From Pohlia nutans (lineage: Eukaryota; Streptophyta; Bryopsida; Bryales; Mniaceae): 64,000 bases of DNA. This document shows positions 36,265 to 48,949 of this stretch, piece by piece. The translations under genes and the position numbers were made by a program. The DNA lies in NCBI GenBank assembly GCA_022496805.1, contig CM040085.1, positions 37,787,811 to 37,851,810 of the forward strand. Reading direction: 5' to 3'. The notes under the pieces were generated by a model. It was not told the DNA's origin, did not search any database, and saw nothing but the letters and a program-made list of their open reading frames with translations. The stretch's first letter is position 1. Each line of letters starts with the position of its first letter.

Positions 36265-36865
36265 TTGGAAATTAGAAGTAACATTTGCCGAATTTCACAT
36301 AAATAATTTTTTGAAATTGTCGAAATGTTGAAAAATTACCATTTTCCACCACTCTTAATAGTATTTGGGTAATTGATTGTGAATTTTGGAGCAAGAAAGA
36401 GCTAGTCTTGCAATGAAATTCATTCTAAGTCACTTCCAAATGATTTAGGATAAGAAGTACTTGCAAGCTTAAGAGTTCTCACTACACCATATTTTTCAGT
36501 AGGTTTTGGTGCACATTTGAGTATAACAAATGATCTTATTTTGAAATGTTTTGAACTAAGAAAAGTTAGAAGGACAAGCCATCTTACACCTCAAAAAATA
36601 ATTTTGTGATTTAAAGTTTTTATGCATGAGATATTGACAAATTTTAGTAAGTTTGTGAAGAATGTGCATGAGTTGAATGATAAGAAAATGTGTTGTGATC
36701 AGACTTTTGAGGCTCAATTGTGCATAGTAGACTAACTTATTTTGAGTATCGTTCAACTAAGAAAACTTTCACAATCAAGTAATCTTTAACCTCCGAAAAG
36801 AATTTTGTGATTTGAATTTTTCATGCTTGAGTTATGCACATTTTTGTAAAGGATTTTAACCAGTA
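36265..36865. repeat. Dispersed repeat, copy 2
   Basis: Aligns with 21062-21680 along its length, diverged by substitutions and small indels. Confidence 0.7.
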
Positions 36866-37896
36866 ATAAAGAGATAACAAGAAGTGAGTTGTACGTATCC
36901 CACATTCATTGTTGTCACTAGTGCACTAAATTTTGTATAAACCACAAGGCTTTACACCCTCTACAACGCACATTTATGAAATGTAGTGCACTTTCGTACA
37001 TCTTTGAAAAAAAGTTGCCGAATTGTTGGTTATTTCCGAATTTTATTTAAATATTGGAAAAAAGGTTGAAATTTATTTGATTATAATTCAAAGTGCCCAA
37101 CTCAAATTCCGCACTTTAATTGAATATTAGGCACTCAAGTGTGCAACCTGCCCTTTGGATACGGTAATTTTTGAAAATCCACTACATATCTTTTTTTGTG
37201 ATTTTTGAGGTCCAAATGAGATTAAAAAAATCATTATAACCATAAAATAACTTCAAATAATCTAATTCTTTGGAGGATGGTGAATTTCACAATAGTAAAC
37301 TATATTGTGCAAAATGAATCTCCAAAAAAAATTATTTTGAAAATTTAATACGGTTTTGTGTCGTAGAATAAAAGTCAAATTTTGACCCATAAGGTTTTTA
37401 AAATGCAATAAAGTGCTCAATATTTGGAATTTTTGAATATCCAAAAGTGAATCACAAAAGTATTGTCTTCAAGTTAGGAAAATTTTCATGAAGAAATCAC
37501 GAAAAACGTTGACACTGACCATAGCTTTGGAATATGTACCAATTTCATGGTTTTGGGTAACAAGCTCGAGGTGACAAGCAACAACATTCTTTCCAACATT
37601 GAAAAAAAATTGTTTCCAGATGGGACCAAAATTTATATCACTAGAGGTAGTGAAGATCATTGCATGCATTGGTCAAAAACAAATAAATTTGAACAAAAAG
37701 AAGTCCAAATAAGACCTACCCAAAACTGCTAAAAGAAAACATGGCTCGGTCCTTTTGGGGTTAAAATAGAAAGTCAATCACCTCTTTGATGTCTTTAAAT
37801 TGTCTAGATGCTCGCAACATGCTCTCCTTGGATTTTGAACCTAATAATGTGAATGTCTTGAACTCTGTTCTACATGGCTATTGTAGAAGCATCATT
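36866..37896. other. Non-coding; solo TTAA right end
   Basis: No gene seen. TCCTTTTGGGGTTAA ending at 37764 looks like a right terminus of the TTAA family; no left end was found. Confidence 0.45.
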
Positions 37897-38022
37897 CATT
37901 AGTAGAAACACCACCCACATAGACGAGCGACCCACAAGAAGACCCCACATGACAAATTGGACTAGTTGTGGATCTTTTTGGACATGCTTCTCAAATCTAC
38001 ACAGGCGGTGTTTCTACTAGTG
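37897..38022. mobile_element. CACTA-like MITE, 126 bp
   Basis: Left end CATTAGTAGAAACACC (first bases mutated from CACTAG) and right end GGTGTTTCTACTAGTG. The flanks are ATT at 37894-37896 and 38023-38025, the 3-bp duplication expected of CACTA/EnSpm elements. Confidence 0.82.
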
Positions 38023-38025
38023 ATT

Positions 38026-39734
38026 CCTCAAGATACATGGGCATTGTAGCCAACATTTTTTTATTCAAAAACAAAATTTAAAAATTCATTTTTTTGAGGG
38101 AGAACCTTATTTTTCTAGAATCTTAAAGAAAAGGGACTATAGAAAAGTGACCAAGCCTCGACTAGACAGCTGAAGAATGCTATGCAGATCAAGTCGAAAG
38201 CATATTGCAATTCGGCCACACGTTTGAATGAGTGCATGTACCTCCCAATTGTCGTACGCCAAGCATGGTGTAAAGCTTTCCCAAGGCTGAGGGGCATATC
38301 ATCTAGTTCATACCCACATTTTGAACACAAAGGTCTCATATGGCCATTTCCCACGTCATCCCTTCTAGTCTCACTTTTCCCACATATATTCACAATATGA
38401 CATATACCTACATCACGTGCCTAAAAAGAGAGCTTAACAAGTGACATATTAAAGTTAGTAGGAAAATATGAGATTAGAAGGGAAATGCATACAAATTGAC
38501 TAGGACTCACTATTGACTAGGCAATTGGTGTATGGAGTTTGGTTACCCATGAATAATCAACCTACATAATGCCGAGATATTTTTGGGTAATCATGCTTCA
38601 AACACCAATTTCTAAATATAACTATTGTTCTAAGATCAAGTTGATTCATATCCCTCTTGCAAATGGATGACATTTTTGTATCCTTCTTGTAGATGAAAGA
38701 ATTCTTCGTGGGGTAAACGAACAAAGATTCTCGTATTTGCAAAGTAAATGGTTAAACTTGTTTGCTTGAAAAACCTTTGAGGAAGGAAGATATGACACCT
38801 AAACTTGTTCAAGTGATCAATCACAATGCCCGAGACACTCTTAAACAATGGTTGTGAGACCCTAATTGAACTAAGACGGCCTATCACCAATCCCCATGCG
38901 TGACATACTTCAATAGGGCACTGCAGTCTAAACTCCATACAATGACACTCCATAATATGACGATATTATTGTTTCAAGTAATTTCTGTAACTAATCCATG
39001 CCTGCCACCTTGAAAGTAGGGCTTCCCAAACATGTCAATAGAGAGGACAATTGTATTTGGAACGACTATTTAGTGACACAAATTCATCTATTTCTACACT
39101 TGAAAACATTGCTGGGCTTGTTTATCACGGACATTTTCTACCAGATAATTGCAGTTTCTGGAAGAATGATACCAAGTTTAGAATAACTCGTATTGTTGTG
39201 CATAAAAGATAAAAACTGAAAATTTTGAAAAACCAATGAGTTCTGAAGAACTCAGTCCTACGTTGTGTAAACGTTTCAGTGAAGGGTAAATAAGATTAAT
39301 TTCTTCTATTATCAAACGATTTTGCAAACAAGGAACATCTACATAATCCATGTAAACGTGAATGTACAGAAGAAGTGTCTCTACAACATTTCTACAGGCA
39401 TGAGTACTTACATCATTCCAGAAAAATCTATAGACTTTCTACCCCTACTAAAGTTTCCAAGATTCTCTTTGATGCTCTTGGATACTCTTGGATGCTCTTT
39501 TCTTCAAATCTTAAGTAAGTTTTCCTTGTTTGATTCTTACTAAATTCTCTCATACAATGCCAAATGTCCTCTCTCACCATAGTTCCAAGAAAAGTTAATG
39601 TATTTGTAAAATTCGTAAAATTCGATCCAAGCAGTAGGGGATTCGGAACCCTGCTGTTATAAAATGTTATGGAATTTTGAAGCGCAATTGAATTTTCACT
39701 TCACAAAATGAAATTAGTGCTCTCATCACACTAG
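38026..39734. other. Downstream flank of ARL3, no gene recognised
   Basis: Minus-strand ORFs at 38115-38393 (with a CSKCGYEL Cys pair) and 38636-38953 lack family motifs I know. They may be remnants of a decayed gene or transposon. The part just below 39735 should contain the ARL3 3' untranslated region. Confidence 0.4.
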
Positions 39735-42700
39735 TCACCGCACATGTCTATCGGATTCCTTGTTTTTGACTTTTTGAAGCAACCAATCCATACCTTCTTG
39801 CAATCCGTCTCCAGTTTTGGCTACAATACCAACAATCCGAAATATGATGAAATACTCGAACGAGGCAAAAGGCAAGCGAACAGATCAAATATTATGCTTC
39901 CATTCATGACGTGTAAAAATAGATATACCTGAGCAGCCTTGGATCTGCCAAACTCGGTCTCGAATTCCAACAAGATTCAATCCAACAGACACCTGCTCAA
40001 AGATATGAGTTCAGCCATGCAACAAGCCACACATATCAGCTGCCAATTCTATCAAGGATGTTGACACTTTTTCTCTGTGTTCGACGTTCGACATCAAGTG
40101 TCGTATTAGACGGGGTGTCGAGTATGTTAGACAACTTGGATGAAAATATTCTTGAATATCCAAGAATATCCCAAAACATTCTAGAATATTTTGGAATATT
40201 CTATATATATTCTAAGAATATGCTTCTTTGACAAACGTGTCAGTTCGTCGTGTTAAAAAAAACACACGTTTTTGCTCAGAATAGAGATACCCCAAACGGC
40301 TTAATTCAGTGGCCACACAGGAATCGAACCTGGACCTTCAAATAGTCCTCTCGCAATCATATTCCTTTCAGTTGGAGTATGATGGCGAGAGGTTGATGAG
40401 TCTGAATTTGAAGGTCCAGGTTCAATTCCACTGATTTAAGCCATTTGGCGTTATCTCTAACCTGGGCTACAGCGTGTGTTTTTTTTTAACAACTTATTCC
40501 TCTGGAGACCTACCTCATCAGCCGGAAGTGCATCCTGCTTCAGATCCTGCTTGTTGGCCAGAACAAGCAGAGGAACACCCTCCATCTTCTCTTCCTCCAG
40601 GAGAAGGCTCAACTCATCCCCTGCACTCATAACATTGCACTCTGAAGCCTGTTTTCCTTACTCCAGAAAGCAAGTCAAGAAAAAACAAAAGTACGGGGGT
40701 GTCAGAGTGCGAGCTTGTGAGGTGGTTCCTACATGTAGGCATCCTGTAATTCACATCCACAACTGTGAGACTCTCACCAAAACAGTTGCCTTCTACACGT
40801 GAATTGAAACCGCAGGGTTTTGTGACTGCCCTTCAAGGAGACACAGGCCACGTACAAAAAGCTGAGCAAATACTCGCACTCTAACACCCCCTAGTACATT
40901 CATCTGTATTGTTTGATGCTACCAGGTTTTGCATTTGGTGTAGTTATCATGTACCACTCTCCTCCAGACGGTGCCTGTCAGTAGAGTCAATTACATATAC
41001 CTGCACCTCACTATTCACCCTACTTCAGAAGACATTCAAACATCAACAACACCAAGGTATAAGGTAGAAGATACTAAAACTGTTAGGGACCTAATGCCAT
41101 GTCCTACACAGATTTCTGTTACCAACAAGAATTCGTTGGACTTCTTAGCCAGTGGTATAATCAATATGATCACCGAAATAAAAGAATAGGTTGGTTCCTT
41201 ACCAAGGCATCTGTAGATTCGAAATAGTTCCGCCAGTATGGTCTGATTGCCCTCTGACCTGCAAGAATGCCAATATCATTGCACCTCTTGTGAGCAATAC
41301 TACGACATCAAAGCTTCGTTTCATGAATAAGCAGGAACATGAAGCTCTTCACAAAGGATCTATGACTGAACAAATGTTCGTACCGCCTATGTCCCACACA
41401 TTGAGCTTGAAACCCTCATGGATCAATGACCTAATGTGGAAGCCCTGTCCAACACAAAAGACGAAACCATGAAGTGCTCAACAGACAGTCCAATTCAACA
41501 CATAGCTTGCGATGACTACATACTGGGAGCAGCAGATAGGAACAAAAACATTATCCCAAAGATATCAACGAATACCTCGTTTTATGTATAGAGTCACCTC
41601 ATCAGAATTCAAGCCGTATACAAGGGTGTTGAGAGATGCACACCTGCGTAGGTGTAACCGTGTTGATATCTCCATCTGACAAGGCTCTCAAGATGGTGGT
41701 TTTTCCTGCATTGTCCAAACCCAGAAACAGGATCCTCGCCTCCTGTGGGACAGTCAGGTGCAATTCAATCAATCTATTATATTATAGACCATGCACGCAC
41801 ATTTCACGGTTCCGCTGCGTAAAACAATTGAGCCGCACTTCCGCACGGGCCAACCTAGTACTCCCTCTGTCCGGAAATAACTGTTTTAATTTTTGGCGTG
41901 TTTTCACTTATCGGCCCCAAAAAAGCCAGCTCGGTACTTGAAAAATGGTCTATCTTTAATAGTGATATGTAGTTTTTGTGTCACTCTCATTGTCCGCCCG
42001 GTTTGAAGTGGACAGAGCTCACGTTTGAAGTATAAAACATAGGACAGATATTGCACCAAAGAAATTGCCAAAAACTAGGACAATTATTTCCGGACAGCGG
42101 GAGTATCTACTAATTCAGCACAGCCTACAATGTAAATGTTTGCTTCCCAACACCCAAGTTCAGATTAGGGTTACCTTAGTATCACTGACCTAATGGTCCA
42201 CTGAGGGATAAATATTCCAGGATAGTTAACCCAAATTGGTCCTCATGGTTTCTTGAGCAGTTTTGAGCATTACATATGAGAACTTTCTTTTGTTCAATTT
42301 TTTGTATTTAATGACCAACACATGCAATGTTCTTCATCGATTCTGGACACTCTCTTGTTCAATTTCCTTTATGTACTGACCAACACATGCCATGTTCTAC
42401 ATTGACTTTAGTGATATAATATTTAACTTCATTTATACACAACAGAGTTATCCTTTGACTCGAACAAATTTGAACCCCACTTTGCTTTCAAGATTTCAGC
42501 CCTCAAAATTTTGAACATGAATCGATTAAAGAAACTAACATACAGTAAGGATTCATGGTTTTCAACTGATCATGTTAAAGTTGTCCTTAAATTTGAATCT
42601 GATTCCTTTAGAGGTTAAGATAATGCATCAAATTCCTTGCAGCTGTTAGATCTGCAACTAGGATCCTAGTGTTATGCTCATATCATCAACCTCGTGGGTG

Positions 42701-42864
42701 AAGGTGTACTTACATCAACCTGCGACCTGTAGAGTCTCCGCAGCAAATCCAGCAATCCCTGTTGATAGGAAAAATGTATGCATTCACGAACTTCAGTTCA
42801 GGCCAGTTGTGATCGAAACCCTAACACGGAACTACCAATTCTCTTAGGTAAATTTACGTACCAT
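39735..42864 (-). CDS. ARL3: ADP-ribosylation factor-like protein 3 (ARL3), nine coding exons
   Basis: Exons, in order: 42864-42862, 42758-42714, 41742-41644, 41444-41384, 41258-41203, 41000-40955, 40620-40514, 39992-39929, 39820-39735. All introns are GT-AG and all phases agree, giving 188 residues. Features: Gly2 with an amphipathic start ([15 protein letters not shown]); P-loop GLDNAGKT at 24-31; switch-I TPTQ with Thr48; WDIGGQ with catalytic Gln71; NKQD at 126-129; CSAKTG at 159-164. Through residue 129 the numbering fits animal ARL3 without a gap. [14 protein letters not shown] and [10 protein letters not shown] favour ARL3 over ARL2, which has RSYWRNYF and W-I-GCSA with RHW/HHW. ARL3-GTP releases lipidated cargo from UNC119 and PDE6-delta carriers at the cilium, with ARL13B as its exchange factor. 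ARL3 is lost from plants without flagellate sperm, so this gene points to a plant with motile sperm. Introns hold a Stowaway-like MITE and a foldback element. Intact. Confidence 0.95.
40252..40490. mobile_element. Foldback element with tRNA-like arms in ARL3 intron 7
   Basis: The arms begin GTTAAAAAAAACACACG and end CGTGTGTTTTTTTTTAAC. They continue through GAGATA/TATCTC, CGGCTTAA/TTAAGCC and GGTCCAGGTTC in both orientations. Each arm includes a B-box-like GGTTCGATTCC (minus strand, about 40318-40330) or GGTTCAATTCC (plus, about 40418-40428), as in the T-arm of tRNAs. The loop lies near 40370. It ends about 24 bp from exon 7. Confidence 0.75.
41861..42103. mobile_element. Stowaway-like (Tc1/mariner) MITE in ARL3 intron 2, 243 bp
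   Basis: CTCCCTCTGTCCGGAAATAA at left and, reversed, CTCCCGCTGTCCGGAAATAA at right, flanked by TA on both sides. This terminal motif is the plant Stowaway signature. Confidence 0.92.
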
Positions 42865-43549
42865 GGCTGCAGATGAAGCACCCGTCACGCAGCCTTCAAA
42901 TCATGACCATAGCTGGTGCAACACGAAAAGATCGAAACAGGCACACTCCACGCCATTGTGCTTTCTCACCATGAATTGGAACTCTATGCATTGACTGCAG
43001 CAAACTAGTACTCTCTTCCCAAACTGTGAAACCCTAAAAACCTGTTTCATCAATGGACTTAGGTGATAGGTACCATGCGTGAGAGAGAGTCTGGTGTCGA
43101 AATTGAATTTTTCCACGTCAGATTTTGACAGGTCCTCGTCACCTCGAACCAATCATAAGGTGACATGTGGCACTTCTGACAAAAAAATAATAACTTTGTG
43201 TCGAAACGAACTGGGTCATGTGGCAGTCTGAGAAATAACATGCCGAGTCACGTAGGTGACTAGAGATGTCATTTTTGTAATTTTTGAATTGGACAAATGT
43301 TGATTATCGTAGCCACATTTTTGTTTTAAAATAATTTCAAAAATAGATTCTTCTATTTTTTTTCTAATAGAATGGTGAAAAAAGAATCTTGAAGAACGTT
43401 CATAAATTTTAACATCTGGCAAAATCAAATCTTTCAAATAATAGGTATTTCTCTGTATAAGTTTTCTATATAGATACAATATACGGAGTATATCTTTTTC
43501 TCATTTACTCTCACTACCGGAAATAGAAAGTGTGGTCTTTGGGAATTAA
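42865..43549. promoter_or_regulatory. ARL3 upstream region
   Basis: The 5' leader and promoter of ARL3 should lie here on the minus strand, but I cannot fix a TATA box or start site. Minus-strand ORFs at 42901-43479 show no family motif. About 43340-43440 shares an ATGGTGAAAA(A)AGAATCTTGA word with 5204 and 63876, a dispersed repeat. Confidence 0.4.
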
Positions 43550-43558
43550 TAAATAGAC

Positions 43559-44354
43559 CCGGGGAGGTCACTGTCAAAATTTTATTAAACCACGTGAGAA
43601 AAAATATAGGGTAAAATTTAATTCATTGGAGCAAAAATTTATACAAATTTTAGAAATACCATAGCCTAGATGAAATGGCCTATACGGTATTATATCTAAA
43701 GTAGGGTAGGTGAAAAGTATAGGTAGTATTCTATTTTTATTAATAAAGTAGGGTCTCAAATATTTAGAGGAACGAAGAATTTATGTGAGTTCTAATGAAA
43801 ATCCTTGGATTGAATGAGAATCGCCTCAATTGACTAAAAATCGTCGAAGTTAGCCAATGGCTAGGAATGAACCACAAATGAAGGTTGAATTATTTGGCTT
43901 CATGGGAAAGTCTCCTCATGATGAATTTGAGCATTAGGTGACCAATGAGATTCACGAGGCTAGGGCGGGGTGGTAGTGCCGCATGCTTCCTCTCACAACA
44001 TGCATTTCTCACTTAAACCTACCATCGAACATTTTAGGCATTAAGCACAGTCGTTATTCTTTGAAAGTTACGTTCATGTATTGTTGTCGTTTTGTTATGT
44101 CCGATTAAGTTCAATTTATGCTGAAATTCCTGGATTTTGATAAATGGTCCAGTTTATAAATAAAATAGGGTCTATAAAATAACTTAATGGTGGAAATTAT
44201 ATTTACCTATAGGGTCTTGAAAAATACCTCAAAGTACCATTTTATCTACTAATAGGGTGCAAATTATTTAAGAAATTTAGATAAATAGCCCACCTATAAT
44301 TAACCCCCAACCGCACGTGGTTTACAAAAATATGTAGTATGTAACCTCCCCGTG
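43559..44354. mobile_element. Mutator-like TIR element, 796 bp
   Basis: Ends CCGGGGAGGTCACTGTC and, reversed, CACGGGGAGGTTACATAC, both with an inner CACGTG. The flanks TAAATAGAC (43550-43558) and TAAATAGAA (44355-44363) match at 8 of 9 bases. Related to 22543-22955. Confidence 0.75.
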
Positions 44355-44363
44355 TAAATAGAA

Positions 44364-46732
44364 TCAAAGCACGGTGCCCACGGCCCATATTGGCATTAGT
44401 TTGGTGCCAATATGGGCTCCATGCTCTGACACTATTCCTTTGTGCCCAAGTACCGATTCTTTTTATTTGTGTTTGAAGAAGTATGGTTATAAGTGATAAC
44501 TATTGCCTTAATTCAATAATCATAAATTGCCTTCTTTAGTAAGGTAGGTAGGTAATTGATACTTTAGTATCGAAGATGGAAATTTTGAGATGGTAATAAG
44601 AGAAGTTTAGAATTACACTAGGTAATTCAATTTTGAGGAATCTTATAGGAAAACAATATTTATAAATTGCATGAGAAGCAAATAGGTACTATCTTCTATA
44701 ATCTATTCCAAATTTGAGTCACCTAGTAAATGATGAGGTGATACTTTTATTCATGTTATTGAACATAACCTCAATGATTGAATAATTTTCCATTTAGTTC
44801 TCAAAAGCACACCATAACACTAAATATCTAATATGCTATCAAAGATTATCATATATATTATATTTTTCATATTCAATGTTTGATTGTGATCTGTAAAGAT
44901 TGGAGACTATGTATCATAAAGTTGCTCCAAAATTGCCATTTCAAATGCAATGAGTAAAAAATGAAGATAAAGGGGTTTTAAATCCCGGGGATTCACTAAG
45001 TGTTTTGATCTACAACTAGCTGCGAACACAGGGTATTATCAGGGGGTATTATCTTTCCTACATAAAATTTTACACACCCTTAAATTTTATAATTCCTAAT
45101 GTATGTGCAATTGTCAGGGACCTTGTTTTTATTGTAATTTTTTTAAAGGATGAATAGTATACATGCTATGTTTATTTGAATTATTAGAATTAGAGGGTTT
45201 TGGCTTTCCATACAATACCTTTTTGATCAATCAACAAATGCAAAGATAAAGCAACAATATTAGTACACATATCATAGTACACACATAGACAAGTACACAT
45301 GAGTACACATTTCCCATTACACACAAGTTGAGCATATATTAGTATACACAATTGAGTAAACACATTAGTACACACAATTGAGCCAACACAGATCAGTACA
45401 CAGAACTTAGCAAACAAAATATGAAAATAAGCCAAAACATAAATCATATATCCAAAGGAAAATGAACTTGCATACATCATACAAACATCATGCAGAAGTC
45501 AAAGAAAATGAACTTGCAAGACATTATACAAAAGACATAGAAAAAAGGGTTGCATGTGTTGTTTACATTTTGTGTTCACAAATACAATTAAAAAGACAAC
45601 AAAAAACAACAAGCCAAGATAAAAAATTGTGCAATGTCTCTTGCATTGTTTGTATTGTGTTTACAAACACAGTTGAGCATTGACTTGAAGCTGTCAATAC
45701 AAAATAAACCACACAATCCTGTAGATCCTATATTGTGTCAAAGTTCAAGGTTTAGGGTTTTGCCACTAGTAGTCTTTAAACCGGAAATCTACATGCACTA
45801 CAAGCAGAATCTAAAGCTTTATCAAAACAAAAAACAAAAGTGTATGGGGTGTCTCAAGAGATAGGGTGGCCACCGTCAATGTTCTATTGGAGCCATGGAT
45901 GTAGCCAGCATAGTGTTTCCATTTGCGCACTCCAGTGCAGTTCGCAAATCGCAATGCAACCAAATCCTCCATCTCCAAGCTAAAGAAGGCGTAAAGAAAT
46001 GACCACCCTAAACCAGACGTAAAGAAACCGTTGCAGCACGATAACCCGAAATACTCTAAGACCTCCAGCACGATCACCTTAAACCACCCTAAATCTTCAA
46101 CACGAGCATTCTTCTCCTCAATAAACCCTAGTAGCAAAGGCTCTCACCTTTCGCGATAACCAAGCGAAAGACCAAATGACCAAGAAAAACCAGGCATAAA
46201 GAAACCGTTGCAACACGATAACCCGAAACACCCTAAGACCTCCAATATGATCATTCAAAACCACCCTAAACCTCGAGCACGAGCATTCAGGACCTCCAAA
46301 AACCTTGGCAAAAAAGCATGCGCAACAACAGGCTGCTGAGCACAATGAGCTTCCAACCCCAAACCGAGCATTCGCAACCCTAAAACGCAGCGTATGAATC
46401 TCCATCGTTGATCACTTCACCCTGTCCATCCAATGGTGGATCCTAAAACTGTTGTCCTCCTCGGTTTGATCCTAAACCGTGCCTAAACCCTCCCCTAAAA
46501 CCGCTATTAGACAGACCTTTTTATTTTAAGGCATACTACATTAATTAAAAATTCTTCCTAATACCCACCACTATCATGTACCCTATGTTACTTATAATCC
46601 CTATTCATTATTTACTTGAAACCTATACTAAAACAAACATTTTTATAATTTTTAGGCCAAGGTTTTAAAATGAACCCTATATTTGTTCTCTCCTAGGTTT
46701 CTAACTCTTTCACTTAATGAATCCCCGAGTTT

Positions 46733-46780
<48 letters not shown>

Positions 46781-46974
46781 TTCCAACTATACAATATTGT
46801 CCTACACTACTATGAGAATAGAGAAATTCATTTAAACTCATTGATTTCATGAATTCATCACATGTTTTTACTTTGGACCGAGTATTGCAACTCCAATCCA
46901 AAACAAAAAACCAAATTGTTTGTTTGCACCTCAATGTTGCTGAAATGTATTTTGCACCTAGTTGATTTTCATTG
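44364..46974. other. Non-coding; degenerate repeats
   Basis: About 45255-45415 is a degenerate array of AGTACACA units. About 46015-46110 and 46195-46290 are a ~180-bp-spaced direct repeat (AAGAAACCGTTGCARCACGATAACCCGAAA, split here across copies). (TA)n lies at 46732-46777. The overlapping minus-strand ORFs at 45811-46405 arise from the duplicated segments and look non-functional. Confidence 0.55.
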
Positions 46975-47543
46975 TTAATCCCTAAACATCCTCACCCCTC
47001 TCCAAATTCGGCAGTTTTGCAAAGATGCATCATAAAATGCAATCCAAAGGGATATTTTGAACTTGATGTATGAATAAAAGTTGTACATTATAAATTTTAG
47101 ATTCTATCCATATAGTTATTGCTATCACCAATATTTTTGTATAAAATTTGAAACTTGAAATTCAAAATTATTTTGTGATTCAATTACAAATAAGACATTG
47201 ACAATCTAGAGATGAAAATTGTTGTGATCGGTTGAAATGTAATACTCTACATGTAGTGATATTTGGAGAGTTTTTGGTTGCTTAATTTTATGAGTTGACT
47301 TTTTTAAGAGCACTTTTACACTTAAATCTTCAAAATTTTGGGTGAATCACTACAACATGAAATTAGGCATGATTTTTTTACAAATCATTCCCCTTCTTAA
47401 TCGGATCACACATGCACAAAGATAACTTCCCATAAAATATATAGTAAAAAATCCACACCGCAAAAAGTCAATGACGGATGAGAAAACTGTGTTTGATTCT
47501 ATACATCATCCACTTTTTGAATGGTTGGACGTTTAGGGGTTAA
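46975..47543. mobile_element. TTAA element, 53835 group, 569 bp
   Basis: TTAATCCCTAAACATCC at left and GGACGTTTAGGGGTTAA at right. The interior begins CACCCCTCTCCAAATTCGGC and aligns with 53835-54420 and, reversed, with 29736-30310 and 61865-62429. Confidence 0.85.
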
Positions 47544-48949
47544 AAGTCAAACAAACCGAAAATAACTTCAATTCCATTGAATGCATGCGTCAAAAATGGG
47601 AGCAAAAAGAAAATATTAAAACAACAACTTCTAAATTAACTCAAAATAACCCTAATGTTTTAGCTTATTAATCAAAGGGCTACTACATTGAAACCCCTTC
47701 TTCCCAACCAACAAGAGAATGACAACGCCTTTTAAGTTGCCTCAAAATTTGGACTTGGCATTATGTTACCTTTACTCCATCAATTTCAACATTAGTGACC
47801 TCAAACCAAAAATTGGATTCAAAATACCATACGAGGAGGTCAGGGTCAATAAAAAATTATTTTAAAAAATCAATGCCAAATGTTTTGGGAAACTATTTTT
47901 TCAGAAATATTTTTTGTGAAACGAAAAAGAAAATCCTAAAAGATATTTATGTATATGCCATCTGCCAAATTTTTTATTTTATTTTTGTAAAAAAAATATA
48001 TTTAGCACAGACATGTCGAACCTATCTTCCACCTACGGTAATCACAACACAAGAATGAAGTTGAATACCATACTTGACTATCAAGGTTGCCATCTCACGT
48101 TAAATAATAATTAATTTTTGGAAAATTCCTTGTCAACAAATGCCAAATTCTATGAAGATTCTTCTAGATTCTTTTTTTCACCGTACAAAAATACATAAGG
48201 TTCTTTAGTCCTTGCAAGGGTTCACCTTTTTGCTCTCACTGCCTAAAAGATAAAAAATATTCAAACCATGTGATTCTTGAAGCGGAGTTACTTTGGACTT
48301 CGAACTCTCCACCGTCATTCTTTATTTAAAGAATTACGTAGCATGTTCAATATTCTAGAATCCGCAGTAGCAACGATTCTTATTCCTAAGTACAACTTAC
48401 AAGGGCTAAAGTACCTTATGTAGATTCTTTTTTGAAAAAATAAATTTCCGAAAGACCTGGGATTCTTCTCTTATAATTATTTTTTTGCTGATCCTGACCA
48501 CTGACTATATATGGTACGCCTCCAAAAATTTGTTAAAATCGTTCACCATTGAATCAGGAATCGAAGGAAGTGATGACTAACTGAACTGAAGGGTACTATA
48601 AGGTATGTGTGCCTGGGCTTTTTTCTGAGCAGCTTTTGAACATTAAAAGATGCTGGAAAAAGTGGATGAAATTAAAACGATGCACCGTTCTCCAAGTCTG
48701 ATCATTAGAGAGATGATTTAAGTGGAACCCAAATTCATGAAAGTGAACGTCGTGCCAGGACATGGGGCAGTGTGATGCGCAGACTGTGCCCATACAAACT
48801 GATGATTGAGGCCATGAGGCACATGGACAAGCTCAAAACTAACTTAATGCTCGGACGAAAGAGTTCTGCACAAACAGACTCTCAATCTTTCTTTTTTTGT
48901 GCTGGAAAGGTGACCGACTCTCAAAAACCGCGCTCGCTGGCAAATAATT
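47544..48949. other. Non-coding; dispersed repeat
   Basis: About 48070-48530 is related to 56330-56540 (TTGACAAGGTTGACATCTCA-type and TCTTATAATAAT words). No gene seen. Confidence 0.45.

Noticed and set aside
40135..40225. Clustered GAA/TTC words resembling heat-shock elements in ARL3 intron 7
   Set aside because: The same AGAATATT-type words recur at 26590-26710 and 27010-27110 in AT-rich repeats; spacing is irregular, so chance composition is more likely.
40310..40345. Possible tRNA gene (B-box-like sequence)
   Set aside because: No A-box or full cloverleaf can be drawn, and the sequence is one arm of a foldback element.
45811..46405. Two adjacent minus-strand ORFs with Cys-rich stretches
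   Set aside because: They lie in a duplicated non-coding segment, and their frames differ between the two copies.
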